Notes: generated from the letters alone by a model not told the origin. A stretch of 64,000 nt of DNA from Paragonimus westermani (GCA_008508345.1 QNGE01001270.1:1-64000); one strand, 5' to 3'; positions 24,901-36,688 are shown, counted from the stretch's first letter. Made by a program: numbers and translations.

Positions 24901-27056
24901 CCCAAAGTAGCCAGCGAACAGTAAGATGAACGCGAGCAAAACTTCTTTACCAGCATCTGGTAAACAATGGAAAACTTTGATCAAGTTAATTTGAAGTGGT
25001 GAAAACTGTTGATCGCGTAAATTTATTAAATGTGTGATTACTTTGTTCATGCTCCAGAATACGGTGTACAACAAGCTGGTCATCTTAAGGTTCCGATTAC
25101 TGGCATTCAAGGGTTATTTGGTTGTGTTCTGTTTCGAACTATTTTACGTAGTTTTATGTAGTTTGTAATGAATGTGTCACATGTCATGCAACTAAAGAGA
25201 CTATGCGAGAAATAGGGCCATCTCGCAAAATATTGGCTCTCAATACACTATATAAATGGATAGCCGCCGCAAAAAAAGATTAGTTTTCCCGTTAAAAACA
25301 ACCACATATCTTTCGAATTGTTTATAGGTGATAATCTGCTTGAAACTGAAGAAGCAAACTCGTCTTTTAGTCAATCCAAAAAATATGGTCTCACCAAACT
25401 TGTAATCTTCGTTTTCACAATCAACTAAACCGCTTAGCCAGTTTCTTTTGAAAAGCACTATAAACTCGATTTTCACTGCGGTCAAATTTCATCGGTTGGG
25501 TACACCGTAATCGGAGGCTGAACCCTGGTTCATGTGAGACGACTGCAGTGGCAATTACACCAATGGTCTCACATTAGGCCGAACCAAATCACTACAACTA
25601 AACACCCAGCCACATGCGCTTTTGAGCAGTACCCTAATCCAAGATATATTGACAAATTACTTTTGTAAAGCATTAAAAATGAGGTGGAAATTATTATGTC
25701 AGTACTCTATCGTCTGATATGCAGCTTACACTCTTACACGTCCAATGTGTCACTCACAGAAGGTGGCCCCATCCGCCGATATTGTCACCAACGTCCGTGA
25801 CAGCAATACGTATTGATTTGCGCTGAAGACTAGTGACCATACAAACTACGGGGATAACAATATCTGCGCTAGGACAAGTAACGTAAGGCTGTCAACTTCT
25901 TGCAAATGAACAGGTGAGTTGCTGTTGAAAGTAGGCGTCACCCACAATAAAGTCACATTACAGTTTCTACTGCCCCACTTCTTTAATCAGACATTGGCTA
26001 ACTTCCAGCAGGTGAGCCCTATTGGTTGTCACAGTTGCTCATAACACACACGTTCCGACAGGCACCACACCTCAAAACTGTGAAAATAATCCGATCTATA
26101 CTGGCTAGCGTGTGACGCACCCTAGTTGAATCAACTGCACGAACAAATAAGATTCTACAGAGTATACAACTACAGTTAACTGTTAGGGTGCACAACCCAT
26201 TCATTCAAGCTCCTATTTCCTCAAAGCTGAACAAACTAACTGTTCAGATGTTTAGCATCCAATGAGTGTCGCTTACCAACATCATTTCTACCCGTTATTA
26301 CTTATGGATACATAAGGTTGAACGTGAATAGTAATGGTTACACAGCAGAAAATGGCTATATTCCTTTATTCTGATCGACTTTAGCATGATATAGTTCTCA
26401 AGGTTGTCGTATGTATCAGCTCTGCGAAAGATAACGTAATATCTTAAGCGGTTATCTAGATTACTGAAAACTGTTACAGCTTCAGAAATGAAAACGTCTA
26501 CTTAATTCCTCGTGTTTTAACCACTGGTTCCAAAGCATTCTGAACGACCTTAAAGTTAAATCTAGATAGACAATTTAGTTGACAATGTGAATTGTCCTTT
26601 CGAACAGGATTGACCACCACGTTTCTGTGGTACAGAAACTTAACGAAACAATTGTCAGCGCACCACTTAACTGGTTAGCAACTATAGAACTTGGGCTACA
26701 CGTAAGTGAATTTTTTTCCCATAATATCTCACTGTAGGAAGACAAACTAGAACAGTGAAGCAATTTTTCAAAAGATTAATTTTCTGGCTTAACAGAGAGA
26801 GCAAAATGGATCATGTCAGCTGGCACAACCTCATGTTGTGCATGAGTGCATCAGTCGTTCGTGATTTCCACGTGGACAATTTCTGTCTACTGGTGCGGTA
26901 AAACGACGCTGCGGAAACAAGTAGCGTACCGATGGTCGCAAGCGGAAAAGTGAACAAGCATGTCGAAGTACCAACGCGCAAGCAGTGGTCGTCCGGCCGC
27001 GATAAACGATTGGTAGTTACACAACAGCGTATGACAAAGCAACCAGTCATATGCAT
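21966..27056. other. No supported gene over 5 kb
   Basis: Just after gag a weak protease-like string (LVHAGTVISL, compare LVDTGA) may remain. Further on I see frames of 60-130 codons (22185-22568, 23228-23709, 24392-24646) without motifs, and no repeat shared with other parts of the window until the PLE tail at 27057. Confidence 0.4.
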
Positions 27057-27145
27057 GATTCGTTCGAAAATACCCATTGAAGTCATGAGAACGACAGAGT
27101 AGCGAACAAGACTTGTTTTCTGTGTTTGATCATCAGGCTAATTAC
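27057..27145 (-). ncRNA. Hammerhead-like motif in the PLE 3' tail
   Basis: On the minus strand, 27140-27100 reads TAGC / CTGATGA / TCAAACACA / GAAA / ACAA / GTC / TTGTTC / GCTA. All invariant hammerhead core bases are in place (CUGAUGA, GAAA, U16.1, C17, cleavage expected after 27104). Stem I is 4 bp (TAGC with GCTA), and stem III is 5 bp closed by GTC. Stem II is one U-A pair at best, so catalysis is doubtful. The block overlaps the end of the PLE reading frame. PLEs are known to carry hammerhead motifs in their terminal repeats, which makes the position meaningful. A near-identical copy is at 1293-1382. Confidence 0.5.
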
Positions 27146-28495
27146 AACACAATACATATGAAAACAGTCACTAGTGTGAGTCAAAAGCGGCCAATATAGG
27201 TTAAGGACAACGCGTTTGTTATCAGTTACGCAATCACTGTTCCAAATCGTGAGCTTGATTGGTTGTGGGCCAAGGTTGCGCAATCGGATGCTGATAGCTT
27301 CGGCGACGGTCAACATTCGGAATCTCACCATTTTTGCTCGATTCCTTGGCACTCGGTAAACAATCCGAAAAGCACCTTTCATACTGACAGAATAATTGGA
27401 GTCGGTCAATTGAGCAACAGTCGCGCTTCAAACCGTTTTAATCACACCACTGTTCAACCACGCAGGATGGTGTTCACGCACACTGTCCGACAATCGTCTT
27501 GTAGTACGACCAATATATGATGCTCGACACGAGCAAACAAATGAGTACACACAATAATTGGTTGTAAAACATGGAAGTTTGTCTTCGAGTTGTGACATGA
27601 TAACGGGTGTTGAACGGAAACTGATACACAATTGAGCGGCAAGGTAGGTTGTTAGCTTTCTGGAGATAATTTCGGCCATAGGATCTCGCCTGAAAGGAAG
27701 ACTAATAAACGCAAGTTTCTTATTCACAGAGGGTGCCTTAGGTTTCAACTCTACTGCCTGCATCGCCTTCTGAATGAAACGCATTGGGTAGCTATTCTGC
27801 ATGAACACTTCTTGTAGAAAGTCTAGCTCAGCTTGCAAAGTGTCAGAGGTGCAGATCTTTAACGCCCTACCTGTCAGGCATTTTATGAGGTTTCGCTTTT
27901 GATTTAGCGGAACAAAACTGTCGAAGTGAATGTACTGGCCACTCTAAGTCTGTTTTCTGTACACAATTCGTCGGATTGAACCACCTTCCCTTTTTACCAT
28001 ACCAACATCCAACAAAATTATTTCACCATTGTTCTATTACTCCTTGGTGAATTTAACACTGCTATGAGCGGAGTTAAAAGCTGCCACAACTCTGTTCATG
28101 TTTGTATTCTCGATGATCACGCAAAAAACACTATCAACATAGCGTTTGTAAAATGCAAATTGTTCGTTGACCGCACCCAATTGGTTAGTCTCCATGGGAC
28201 CTAGATGCAAGCTCATTGCCACTCCACCTCTCTGACAGTAGATGGCATTGTTGAACAAAAACGGAACGTTACTTGTACAAAGCACCAGCAGTTCTCTTAG
28301 TTCATCTTTTGGGATGCCCACGTGTTTGTTGTTACGCTCGATGTACTCACACAAGTAGTCAATTGTTTCTTGTAAAGGCACGTTCGTAAATAGCGAGGCA
28401 AAATCGAGCGAGAACATTCTTTGGTTGTTTAGGTTCAGGTCTTGAATTGCGTCAATGAAATGAAACGTATCCCGGAGACTGTTTTGCATGATTCA
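27083..28495 (-). mobile_element. Penelope-like element: RT and GIY-YIG, decayed
   Basis: Read from 28489 down, RT motif A is visible (MFSLDFASLFTNVPLQETID), then FLFNNAIYCQRGGVAMS (motif B, usually YRQIDGVAMGSPLGP), then FYKRYVDSVFCVI (motif C, YVDD changed to YVDS). After a break, 27838-27428 carries the connector and GIY-YIG nuclease (CVYSFVCSCRASYIGRTTRR, then SVREHHPAWL). The final domain, one frame over, has YRVPRNRAKMVRFRMLTVAE. The element would reverse-transcribe its own RNA at a nick made by the GIY-YIG enzyme. Frameshifts, the YVDS change and the missing N-terminus make it non-functional. It ends in the tail at 27057-27145. Confidence 0.9.
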
Positions 28496-29996
28496 GTAAG
28501 TGTTAACAGATGTCAATCGATCAGTTCGGTCGGATGGATCTAAGCCGATGGTATTGAATGTGAAGCAGTTCGCCCACCATATTAATGACGATTTATCACC
28601 TGGCTCACGCATAACAGACGCTAAGCTATCACTCTGTTTGATCATGGGATATCAAGAACGGATGGTCGGAACCTGAGTAACGATCACGTTGACTACTGCT
28701 TAATCTGGTAACCCCCCAAAGCATTAAACGCATGCACTTAATTATGTTTTTCTGGTAACATAACATTCCCTGTATAATGGCGAGTTGTAGAGAGTTTTTG
28801 TGCTTGTCACTGACACCTTTTTGAAAAGAACGATACGTGTGAATTCGTGTAGATATTGTTTGCGGTAACTAATTTAGCCCGATTGCTTCGAAATGTTGAG
28901 AAGTTCTATCTTATGGGAGTTCAAACTTATAGACGCGTATATCAATGTAATTCTGGAGTCAAGTTAAACTCGGAGTGAATGTTTTGGATGGTTAAAATAA
29001 GTATTCTCACACTTCGAATATTTTACTATCATGGTAACCAAAACACGTTGTGAATTCACGAGTCAGTACGGTTTCGGTGATGAAACACGAAATCAGATCA
29101 ATCGGTGGACAAAAATGAATGAGTAGATTTGTAACGTTCAGACTACAGAATTTTCCGCACAAATACGCTTTGTGCAAATCGTAATGATCGTGCTCAAGTT
29201 GACAACATTTTCAAAAATGTGCACAAAATGAGTAGCCACCTGCTCGAAGTAAACAAACAACTTATTACTGCTACACTCATATCGGCGACCATCGTTCAAG
29301 AAAGCTTTGGTGAGTACAGGTCATTCATGGGTATATTATTTGCCACTAGTCCTCTTTGTGAACTGTGCCTTTCATTCGACTTAAATTTTTACTGAGTTCG
29401 GTTTGCCGACCGAAAAACATCAAAACAACCGACAATCGATCGAAATGAGGAGACTGGGAATCTGAGTGACAAAACTATTTCTGGAACTGGGATGTTATGA
29501 GCATTCTGAAAATACAAAGGGATGGTAACTCATTTCGTACACAAGCTACTGCCCGGTGAACTTGGAGAGGTGGGTTTGTGTTTCCGCGAGTACATCGTGA
29601 ACTGTTGTACTAACAGCAAATGAGAATGTTCATTTCATTGTTGATAGTTTCCAAGTCAGATGAGCAAATGTAGGCCACATATGGGTGTAAATGAGAAGTG
29701 ATAGCTGAATGAACGACCGATTTTCATTAAAGACCACTTGAGAAATGTTTACGGAGACACTTCTACCAACAAGAGGATTTGTATACTTTCTGTGAGAGTA
29801 CACGTACGTAAGATAACATCTAATCTGAATCTAGACAACGTGATTATCATAAAACAGACTTATCGGATCTATGTGGACTAAATGTTGCCATAGCTTTGTC
29901 CAAAAGTGTGGAACCAAGCTGCACCGAAAGCGTGGACGGTTCCTTGATCTGATGCGTTATCGTCACACGCACACTTACAGTGGTGTATGATACTAG
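28496..29996. other. No recognisable feature
   Basis: The PLE N-terminal region expected upstream of 28495 on the minus strand is not recognisable. No motif or repeat was seen. Confidence 0.45.
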
Positions 29997-30295
29997 TGTA
30001 TTGAGGATGAGCGATCGCACTATACTACTCCCACTACTACTAGCCAGTAGCGAGGCAGGAGCATGGATTTTGACATTGAAGTAGCCATGAGAAAAATACA
30101 AGAGGCACTGGAGCACAGCATGGCATGAAATGCTTGTTGGTACATAAAAGAACTGAACATTAGTGGTCATGGCAAGCGTAACGTTCTGAGACCAGTGTCG
30201 TGTTTTTGTTTGTAATCATGTTGAGGCGCAATGACCCATGTATTGGTTTTCTGGATAACCGACTTTTGAGCCATCCGCGTTCTTAGCTCACAAGA
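29997..30295 (+). mobile_element. Diverged LTR2 copy, plus strand
   Basis: TGTATTGAGGATGAGCGATC with CACTATACTACTCCC at the start, GTGTTTTTGTTTGTAATC and TATTGGTTTTCTGGATAA near the end, match the solo LTR at 53693-53998 in order. The end is near TTAGCTCACA. CTAG precedes the start, but the matching duplication after the end is not clear. Confidence 0.65.
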
Positions 30296-32811
30296 GTAGT
30301 GCAGATCTTGGTTGATTAAATGTGTTTTAAACAATGAACGTGCAGGAAGTAATCTGTTGTTAGTCGTACCATAACACGATCTATAAAAACCGTCCGTTCC
30401 AGTTCGTAAACGATGGGAAATCATACAGACATTTGGGAGAAATGCACCTCCTAAGTGCATTCATGGGACACACCTCAAGTTATTTTACCCTGCAGGATAG
30501 TTGATTTATACTGCGGTAGTTTAGTAGCATGGCTTTCGTATACAATGTGCTTATAACCCTCTACCAAATTCTGCGTTGGCTTCCATTCCGGAACTCAAGA
30601 AACTGAACGACGGCTGACGAAAGAAGGTATAAGGGGTTGGCACTAGCTATCCTGTTCGCAGCTCACGACACCTTCGCTCGTGTACACAAAGCGAGTGAAG
30701 CAAGTGTTTGAATTTGCTGTCTACTTCACGTATCGATCGATTGCCTAATTCCTGCTGACTATCTTTTAGTCTTCTGTAGTCACCCGGAATGGACTGGCTT
30801 GGAAACCATCTCACTGCATCAGCGACCCACTAACGCCACTGTGGATTTCCCATTTCACTCAAAGTCCTGAGGAGAATAGTGGACAGATTCTGTTGCACTC
30901 CTGGCGGATTGTAGTGGATAGACGCATAGCATGATCAAGCACATTTAGGTTTAGTGATGCGACGATGTTCTCGGCTTTATTCCCCATAGGAACAGAGACC
31001 ACTGGACTGAGGAGTGTAGTGTCCGCAATCCATAGTTATATTTTGTAATTCATCTTTAAACGTTTTGCATATGCCGTTTCGTTGAATTTATCTGTGCACT
31101 TGTTTGAAAGCATCATCGAATAAACGGGAGTTTCCGCCTACCGCCTCTGTCGTCTCATTTTGTCAGCGAGTCGTTTCATTTTGTTGACCCGCCTTCCGTT
31201 GTATTTGTACGCACACCTTTGCAGTTATCCGTTACCGTCACGGCTCTTCTCTGGTGTTACCATATTTTGGTCATTTTCAGTCATCTGATTGATTAAGTTA
31301 CTAGAGAAGCCACAATTCTCTCTAGATAAATTGGGTGTAAGGAATTCGCGTGTGAAGATTCAACGATGGTCGGTTTTAACGATGACACGAGTTTCCTTAT
31401 ATCACTGTGAAGAGAGTTTAACCTATGTACAGGCCACTATCTCGTCAACTGATAAGGGGGAATTGGTACAGCACCTGTGTTCGATACAGATAGCCAACCT
31501 CAGTCCGTGTTGGACTTCAACTGAAAGTTCATCGACCATTCAATCAGTATGTGGAAGAGTGAACATAAACCCCACTTGTGTGAATGCGCACAGACACATC
31601 ATGTGCAAGCACCAACATGTCGGCTGGCCACACAAACCAATCGGACACACCAGCCGTACACCATCAAGTTAGACATATCCGGCATAATATCGATCCTTCT
31701 CTCGCCAGTATGAAGCTACGCCAGGGTTCATTAGAGTTGGTTTGACTTCCATAAGCGAACGGACTCGAAAAAGCAATCAGCTAATGCACAACATTGACGA
31801 CAAACTTTTCTCTGTCATATTTATAAGACAGTCTAAACGACAACATAGTTCTCCTTCACCCCCCAGAGCAGCTTCTACTATAAGGCTGTCGCTTGGATGC
31901 AGATACGTCATAACGTTGACGAATATTTCATTCGCGGCTTCAGAGTTGTGAGTCAGAATGAGGTTCAACAGAAGATTAACGCTAACAATTAGTTTGCTCA
32001 GCTCCAGACAGAGTTGAGCTAAACACGTACTTAGCTCCCGTTAGGTTACTAGGTCATATGGAGTGGACCCATCAAAGTATACTTAAGGGAATGTTTGAAT
32101 AAATTTATCACGACCCCAGTTTTTGATTCTCTCCTACTTTAACGATTACAGTGATTGCATCTGCAGTTAATCAGTTCAATATGGAAAGCTACTGCGTGGA
32201 GAAAAAATGACCGAGTCTACTTTGACATCCCTGTCACATGGAGGAGGGACCGTTTTCTGAGGCAAGAGTTTTGAGAGTAGGAAATTTAGTCCACGGAAGG
32301 TTAATGGTAAACTCGCTTGACGTTGTCGTTACTAGATGAGTTTCTATCCATTCGGAATAAGTGTCTTCAATAGTGAATGTAAAATGTCTGGTATTAACAC
32401 AATGAACACTGTTGTATTATTCGCTCAATTCTTTTATCAACGACTGACAATTACGTGGTTGCAAGCAAGTGCTTTCATTCGGACGTCATGCATAACGGTA
32501 TTGTTTGACATATTGATGATGCTCCGTGGTCTCAACTGGACTCAACTAGATTCCAGGTCCAATTCTCTCTGTTGCAAGTGAAACAGATGAAGTTTATTTT
32601 CAGTGTTCAACGGCAAAGAAAAAGTACAGTATCTCATCCTCTGCAACTTACAGCCTCATTCTGATCTCCAACTTGCTAGAGGGTAATAGACAGTCATCTA
32701 CCTATACGATCATTGTAGCCACTTTAGTTCGACCATGTCTGTGCATCGGCGAATGATGCGGGGCTGGGCAGACTGACAACAACACGGTGCTGTGATTACG
32801 TGAGATGATAG
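30296..32811. other. No supported gene
   Basis: The stretch 31090-31260 contains AATAAACGGGAGTTTCCGCC and a pyrimidine-rich run that resembles an LTR interior, but no ends or second copy were found. Frames at 31289-31672 and 31742-31968 show no motif. The last four bases (ATAG, 32808-32811) are the target duplication of the next LTR. Confidence 0.4.
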
Positions 32812-33075
32812 TGTTGTGAACTGAGAAGGCGGATGGCACAGAAGTTGTTTATTTGGGGAGAAAAATACACGACTAATACGTCTCAACGGGACTACGAACA
32901 GAAACACTCATTTGCACACCACAGTTGCGTCATGTGGCGAAAGCCATTCCACGTGATACTGCCCTCTAATGATCCTTTCCGTATTTCTCCCGTATTTGTC
33001 GCGCGATCATTTCGATCCATGCTGCTACTGAACAGTGGTGTAAGTAGTATGGTGCGACCGTCTATCCTCACTACA
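32812..33075 (-). mobile_element. Solo LTR2 with ATAG target duplication
   Basis: Minus-strand copy of LTR2: the plus strand starts TGTTGTGAACTGAG and ends CCTCACTACA, the reverse complement of the LTR2 ends. ATAG flanks it at 32808-32811 and 33076-33079. The 264-bp unit is shorter than the 306-bp copy at 53693 and shares the block GACGGTCGCACCATACTACT (minus strand). Confidence 0.85.
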
Positions 33076-33079
33076 ATAG

Positions 33080-34227
33080 TACGTGCTTGAGGCAACTGTA
33101 GATTTGTCTGTTCAATGCAAAAACAGGAGTGGACGAATACTCGACGATCCGCGTACCTAAACGAAGAGTGCAGTCAGCTTCCTGCGTTTCGTTGAATGAG
33201 TCGGCTACTACTAGTTGAAGAACGTTGGATAACTCGTTAAAACACATGATCAAAAAGCCCACTGATTTCGCCTTGTACTTTACAATGAAACATGGAGTTA
33301 TTGGTACAATACGAAACAGAAAAAAATGATCAATATGGATTACCAGGAGAAACTCTACGGCATGGCTGCACATAACTAGACAGAGTCCGATTGTTGTTGG
33401 TTTCTCGTTGACCAGAAAACAGAAAATAGTCATTCGAGAATGAAAGAATCCCATTATTGTGCATTTGTCTAAAGGTGAGGACAAAAGACAAAAATATATA
33501 TTTATCTGAGCGTCAGTCTGGTCAGCTGTGTTGACAAGAGTTCTGCTCAATCGGTTCAGTGGGAAGGTTTGAGAAAATAATGTACCTGAAAAATCAAACG
33601 GGTATGGTCTCAATAGTAATAGTTGCCGTTAACTAGCTCCAGCGAAAGTAAGACAAACCCAATCAACAGTTGCCCGACCGCTCTGTATTTTGATGAAACG
33701 TTTGATTCCGTGAGCTGTGAAAAACACTGAACAAGTCCAGCTAGAAAATCATGGGTGCAATTGTTCGAATCGGTCCTCAACGATTCTAGTATTCTCATTG
33801 GCATAAAACAGGTTTGTAATACAGCTTCAAACCTGGTGAGTACACAGTTGACCGCAAGAAAAGCGGTTACCTCTCAGGACTCAGAGGACGGTGTTCAAAT
33901 GGAATGTCATATTGACGGTCGTCTACCGTCTACCTGATTCCTCTGTGTTCAAAACTGCATGCTAATGTTTGTTAACCACATTGAGCTGCACTCACACAGC
34001 GCAAAAATAATCGAAACGAGTGACTGAATATGAAGGTGTCCAGCAGAGAATGTGTGATTTATACCCAAATAACTGCAGCCTAACACTAATTACTTATAAC
34101 GAAAGAAGGAGACAGTTGAGAATTAGGGTACACGTGGGAAGAATAAGCATGATCTTAGAAAGGATTGGAAACAGACACAAAAGGGGAAGCTCACACACAA
34201 AACAAAATAACGCCCAGGTGAAACGTT
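33080..34227. other. No supported gene; 180-codon minus frame without motif
   Basis: The minus frame 33071-33613 is open for 180 codons and hydrophobic in its middle, but its last codons run into the LTR2 copy. I find no family signature or splice pattern. It is not called a gene. Confidence 0.4.
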
Positions 34228-34280
34228 GGAGGAGGAGGAGGAGGAGGAGGAGGAGGAGGAGGAGGAGGAGGAGGAGGANA
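34228..34280 (+). repeat. (GGA)n microsatellite ending in an N
   Basis: About 17 GGA units followed by one N at 34280, after which an LTR2 copy begins abruptly. The N probably marks an assembly join across the repeat. Confidence 0.85.
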
Positions 34281-34519
34281 GAAACGGAAACACTCATTTG
34301 CACACCATACTATTCTGAGGATACTCCAGTCGCTCTAGACACCATGTATCAGTTCCGTCGTGTAGCGAAAGCCATTATATGTCATTCTGCGCTTCAACGA
34401 TCCATCCCGTATCTCTGTCGTATTTATCACGCGATTATCTCGATCCGCGATCATCTCGATCCATGCTGCTACTGAATAGTGGTGTGAGTAGTATGGTGCG
34501 ACCGTCTATCCTCACTACA
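34281..34519 (-). mobile_element. LTR2 copy truncated at the N
   Basis: Plus-strand text GAAACGGAAACACTCATTTG to CCTCACTACA (34519) is the reverse complement of most of LTR2. It matches 32812-33075 closely, including ACTACTGAAYAGTGGTGTRA (Y and R are the variable positions). The outer end is missing at the N, so a target duplication cannot be tested. Confidence 0.8.
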
Positions 34520-34549
34520 TGTATACCCGGCTGACACTTGTGTGTGCGG

Positions 34550-34935
34550 AACGTCTCATAATCATGCGTACGGAATCAGAATTCGGAGTCAAAACCAAAA
34601 GGCTCACCATAATTAACATTCATTGTTTGGCGCGTGAGCAACACGCCCGAATGGTTATTTTTTTCTAGTCTCAACACAGCTCAGACCAACAACGCACGTC
34701 CGCTAACCGAGTCGGGTGAGCGAACGGGCACAACACAGCTGAAACGACAGCCAGATTAGCTGGCTGCGCATTTCCAGTCGAGCTGCCCTGTCCCACTGTC
34801 CCAGTTTCTCGACCACCACGGTCCGCAATCGACAACACCTGACCGGTCACACGCACGTTCCGGTGCGGGGTGACAACACTGGAATGGGATCTAGCATGCG
34901 TTACTGAGTGCAAACAGAAGGAGTCACAATAAGGT
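34550..34935 (-). repeat. Interspersed repeat R6, copy 1
   Basis: About 390 bp, the reverse complement of 45220-45625. Shared blocks include CATTCGGACGTGTTGCTCAC and CCAGCATGCGTTA, with small indels. No coding signature. Copy 1 begins about 30 bp after the LTR2 copy ending at 34519, and copy 2 follows a PLE. Confidence 0.75.
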
Positions 34936-35314
34936 ATTTTCCTAACCGATTATGCTATCACTATAGTTCTCTCACCAAACACTGCATAATAAAACCTTGC
35001 ATTTAAGAGTGAATTAAAACTAAACGACTAACCGAAAACCAACAAGTTTCCCGTAGATTCTGAGACACTTCGCGCTGTTTCCAGGTTTACTACGCCAACT
35101 GTGGACTCTGGCGTGACGTTTTGTAGCGTGACGCATTAAACCGCTACTCCCGGGCAAATGTTAACTTGACGCAATATATAAAAACAGCCGGTTGGCACAG
35201 AGATCGAACAACTAATGTGCGGTATGTACAAACGGGTCTTGCATAATGCTATGAACGGCTTATATCAAGCGTACATAAAAAAGCCAGTTATAACACAGTA
35301 GTGTTCAATGTTGT

Positions 35315-36094
35315 CTACACGCTGCGTATGGTCCATATGCAGAATGCATAAGCGGTCCCAGTATCTTTGAATGTGTCCTCGAAACAACGCATTGGTCGCG
35401 GTCCACTAGTTCCTTCTGGCACTCGCAGTTGCCCCGGCACCGGTGCAACATTCCATTGTGGCATCTGGAACTAAGAATGACCTAAACTGTAAATGATTAT
35501 GTGAATAGAAGTTTTACCTGTAAACATCCGATCATCCCTGTTCCAACAAGCTCCGTACAAACCACATGCTGAAGTCGGATTGGAGCAGGCCGATAAGGGT
35601 TGTTGATGTGCCAAAAATGGACAGCCTGCAGGTATCCATTTAGACATAATGTCAATTCGCCGGCAAATACTGTCGAATATATATCTTCTTCAGATAAATA
35701 CCACGTGCAAAATGATTCACATTTGTTCGCACCCAACAACCAAACCACCTGCAGACGGACGCGCCCTCTCGTATGGCCGATACTCGTATCTTCTGAGCAT
35801 ACTGTGCAAAGTCAACTTCAAAGCGTTACATTCTTGAGCGAGCCGACGGACACTCTCTTGCGGACTGTTTCGTACACGTCGCAAAACGTCAGTGGCAGAA
35901 CAGTCGTCTGCCGATGCTCGCGGTCGACCACTTCCTTACAGGTCATGAACACTGTCAGTTGCAACAAACAGTTTCATCAACCTTCCAAACGATTTACAGG
36001 TAACCAATCGCGAATCCCCATGCTTTGTATTAAACACCCGAATGGTCCCCACATTTTCATCACAGGTCACATACATGAAAACCAGTTCAATACG
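35315..36094 (-). CDS. 3' end of an unidentified host gene, four exons
   Basis: Exons on the minus strand: 36094-35998 (97 nt, 5' edge uncertain), 35951-35830 (122 nt), 35748-35518 (231 nt), 35470-35315 (156 nt, stop TAG at 35317-35315). The introns are 46, 81 and 47 nt, all GT...AG (gtaaat...gacag, gtaacg...tgcag, gtaaaa...cttag). The reading frame joins without a break across all three, which chance would rarely give. Residues visible: DENVGTIRVFNTKHGDS, CKEVVDREHRQTTVLP, LCLNGYLQAVHFWHINNPYR, FEDTFKDTGTAYAFCIWTIR. Spaced Trp/Phe and short beta-like stretches (GTIRVFNT, AVHFWHIN) hint at a beta-propeller, but I cannot name the family. An alternative first exon start lies inside 36094-35998. 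5' exons were not found. Confidence 0.7.
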
Positions 36095-36191
36095 CTATAC
36101 AGTCTGATTCCCACATGACAACTCGCTCAGACCAAGCTGCTCGTGGCTACAGCCCAGCAAACTGAACTGAGAAGTGTGCGACCCTACATAA
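35778..36191. repeat. Direct duplication, unit 1 (left of gap)
   Basis: 414 bp, repeated at 36275-36688 in the same orientation. It covers exons 1 and 2 and part of the second intron of the minus-strand gene plus upstream sequence. Only five mismatches were seen, all between about 36007 and 36050. Confidence 0.9.
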
Positions 36192-36274
36192 NNNNNNNNN
36201 NNNNNNNNNNNNNNNNNNNNNNNNNNNNNNNNNNNNNNNNNNNNNNNNNNNNNNNNNNNNNNNNNNNNNNNNNN
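36192..36274. other. Assembly gap (83 N)
   Basis: A run of N exactly between the two copies of the 414-bp duplication. A gap bounded by near-identical sequence is typical of a collapsed or wrongly joined haplotype copy. Confidence 0.95.
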
Positions 36275-36688
36275 CGATACTCGTATCTTCTGAGCATACT
36301 GTGCAAAGTCAACTTCAAAGCGTTACATTCTTGAGCGAGCCGACGGACACTCTCTTGCGGACTGTTTCGTACACGTCGCAAAACGTCAGTGGCAGAACAG
36401 TCGTCTGCCGATGCTCGCGGTCGACCACTTCCTTACAGGTCATGAACACTGTCAGTTGCAACAAACAGTTTCATCAACCTTCCAAACGATTTACAGGTAA
36501 CCAATCGCAAATACCCATGCTTTGTAGTAAACACCCGAATGGTCTCCAAATTTTCATCACAGGTCACATACATGAAAACCAGTTCAATACGCTATACAGT
36601 CTGATTCCCACATGACAACTCGCTCAGACCAAGCTGCTCGTGGCTACAGCCCAGCAAACTGAACTGAGAAGTGTGCGACCCTACATAA
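36275..36688 (-). pseudogene. Second copy of exons 1-2 of the unidentified gene
   Basis: Copy of 35778-36191 shifted by 497 bases. Exon 2 would be 36448-36327 and exon 1 36591-36495; both splice sites are kept. Compared with unit 1, exon 1 has five base changes within about 45 bases, altering VG to LE, N to T and DS to YL in the DENVGTIRVFNTKHGDS stretch. Exon 2 is unchanged. Exons 3 and 4 are not duplicated. If the assembly is right this is an upstream partial duplicate; otherwise it is an alternative haplotype. Confidence 0.55.

Noticed and set aside
33071..33613. 180-codon minus-strand frame as a membrane protein gene
   Set aside because: No splice or family evidence and its 3' end reads into the LTR2 copy at 32812-33075.
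34020..34475. Arg-rich frame of 151 codons
   Set aside because: The Arg run is the (GGA)n microsatellite and the rest runs into an LTR2 copy past an N.
35600..36118. 172-codon plus-strand frame and its repeat at 36301-36615
   Set aside because: It lies antisense to four exons with consistent splice phase on the minus strand; no plus-strand motif.
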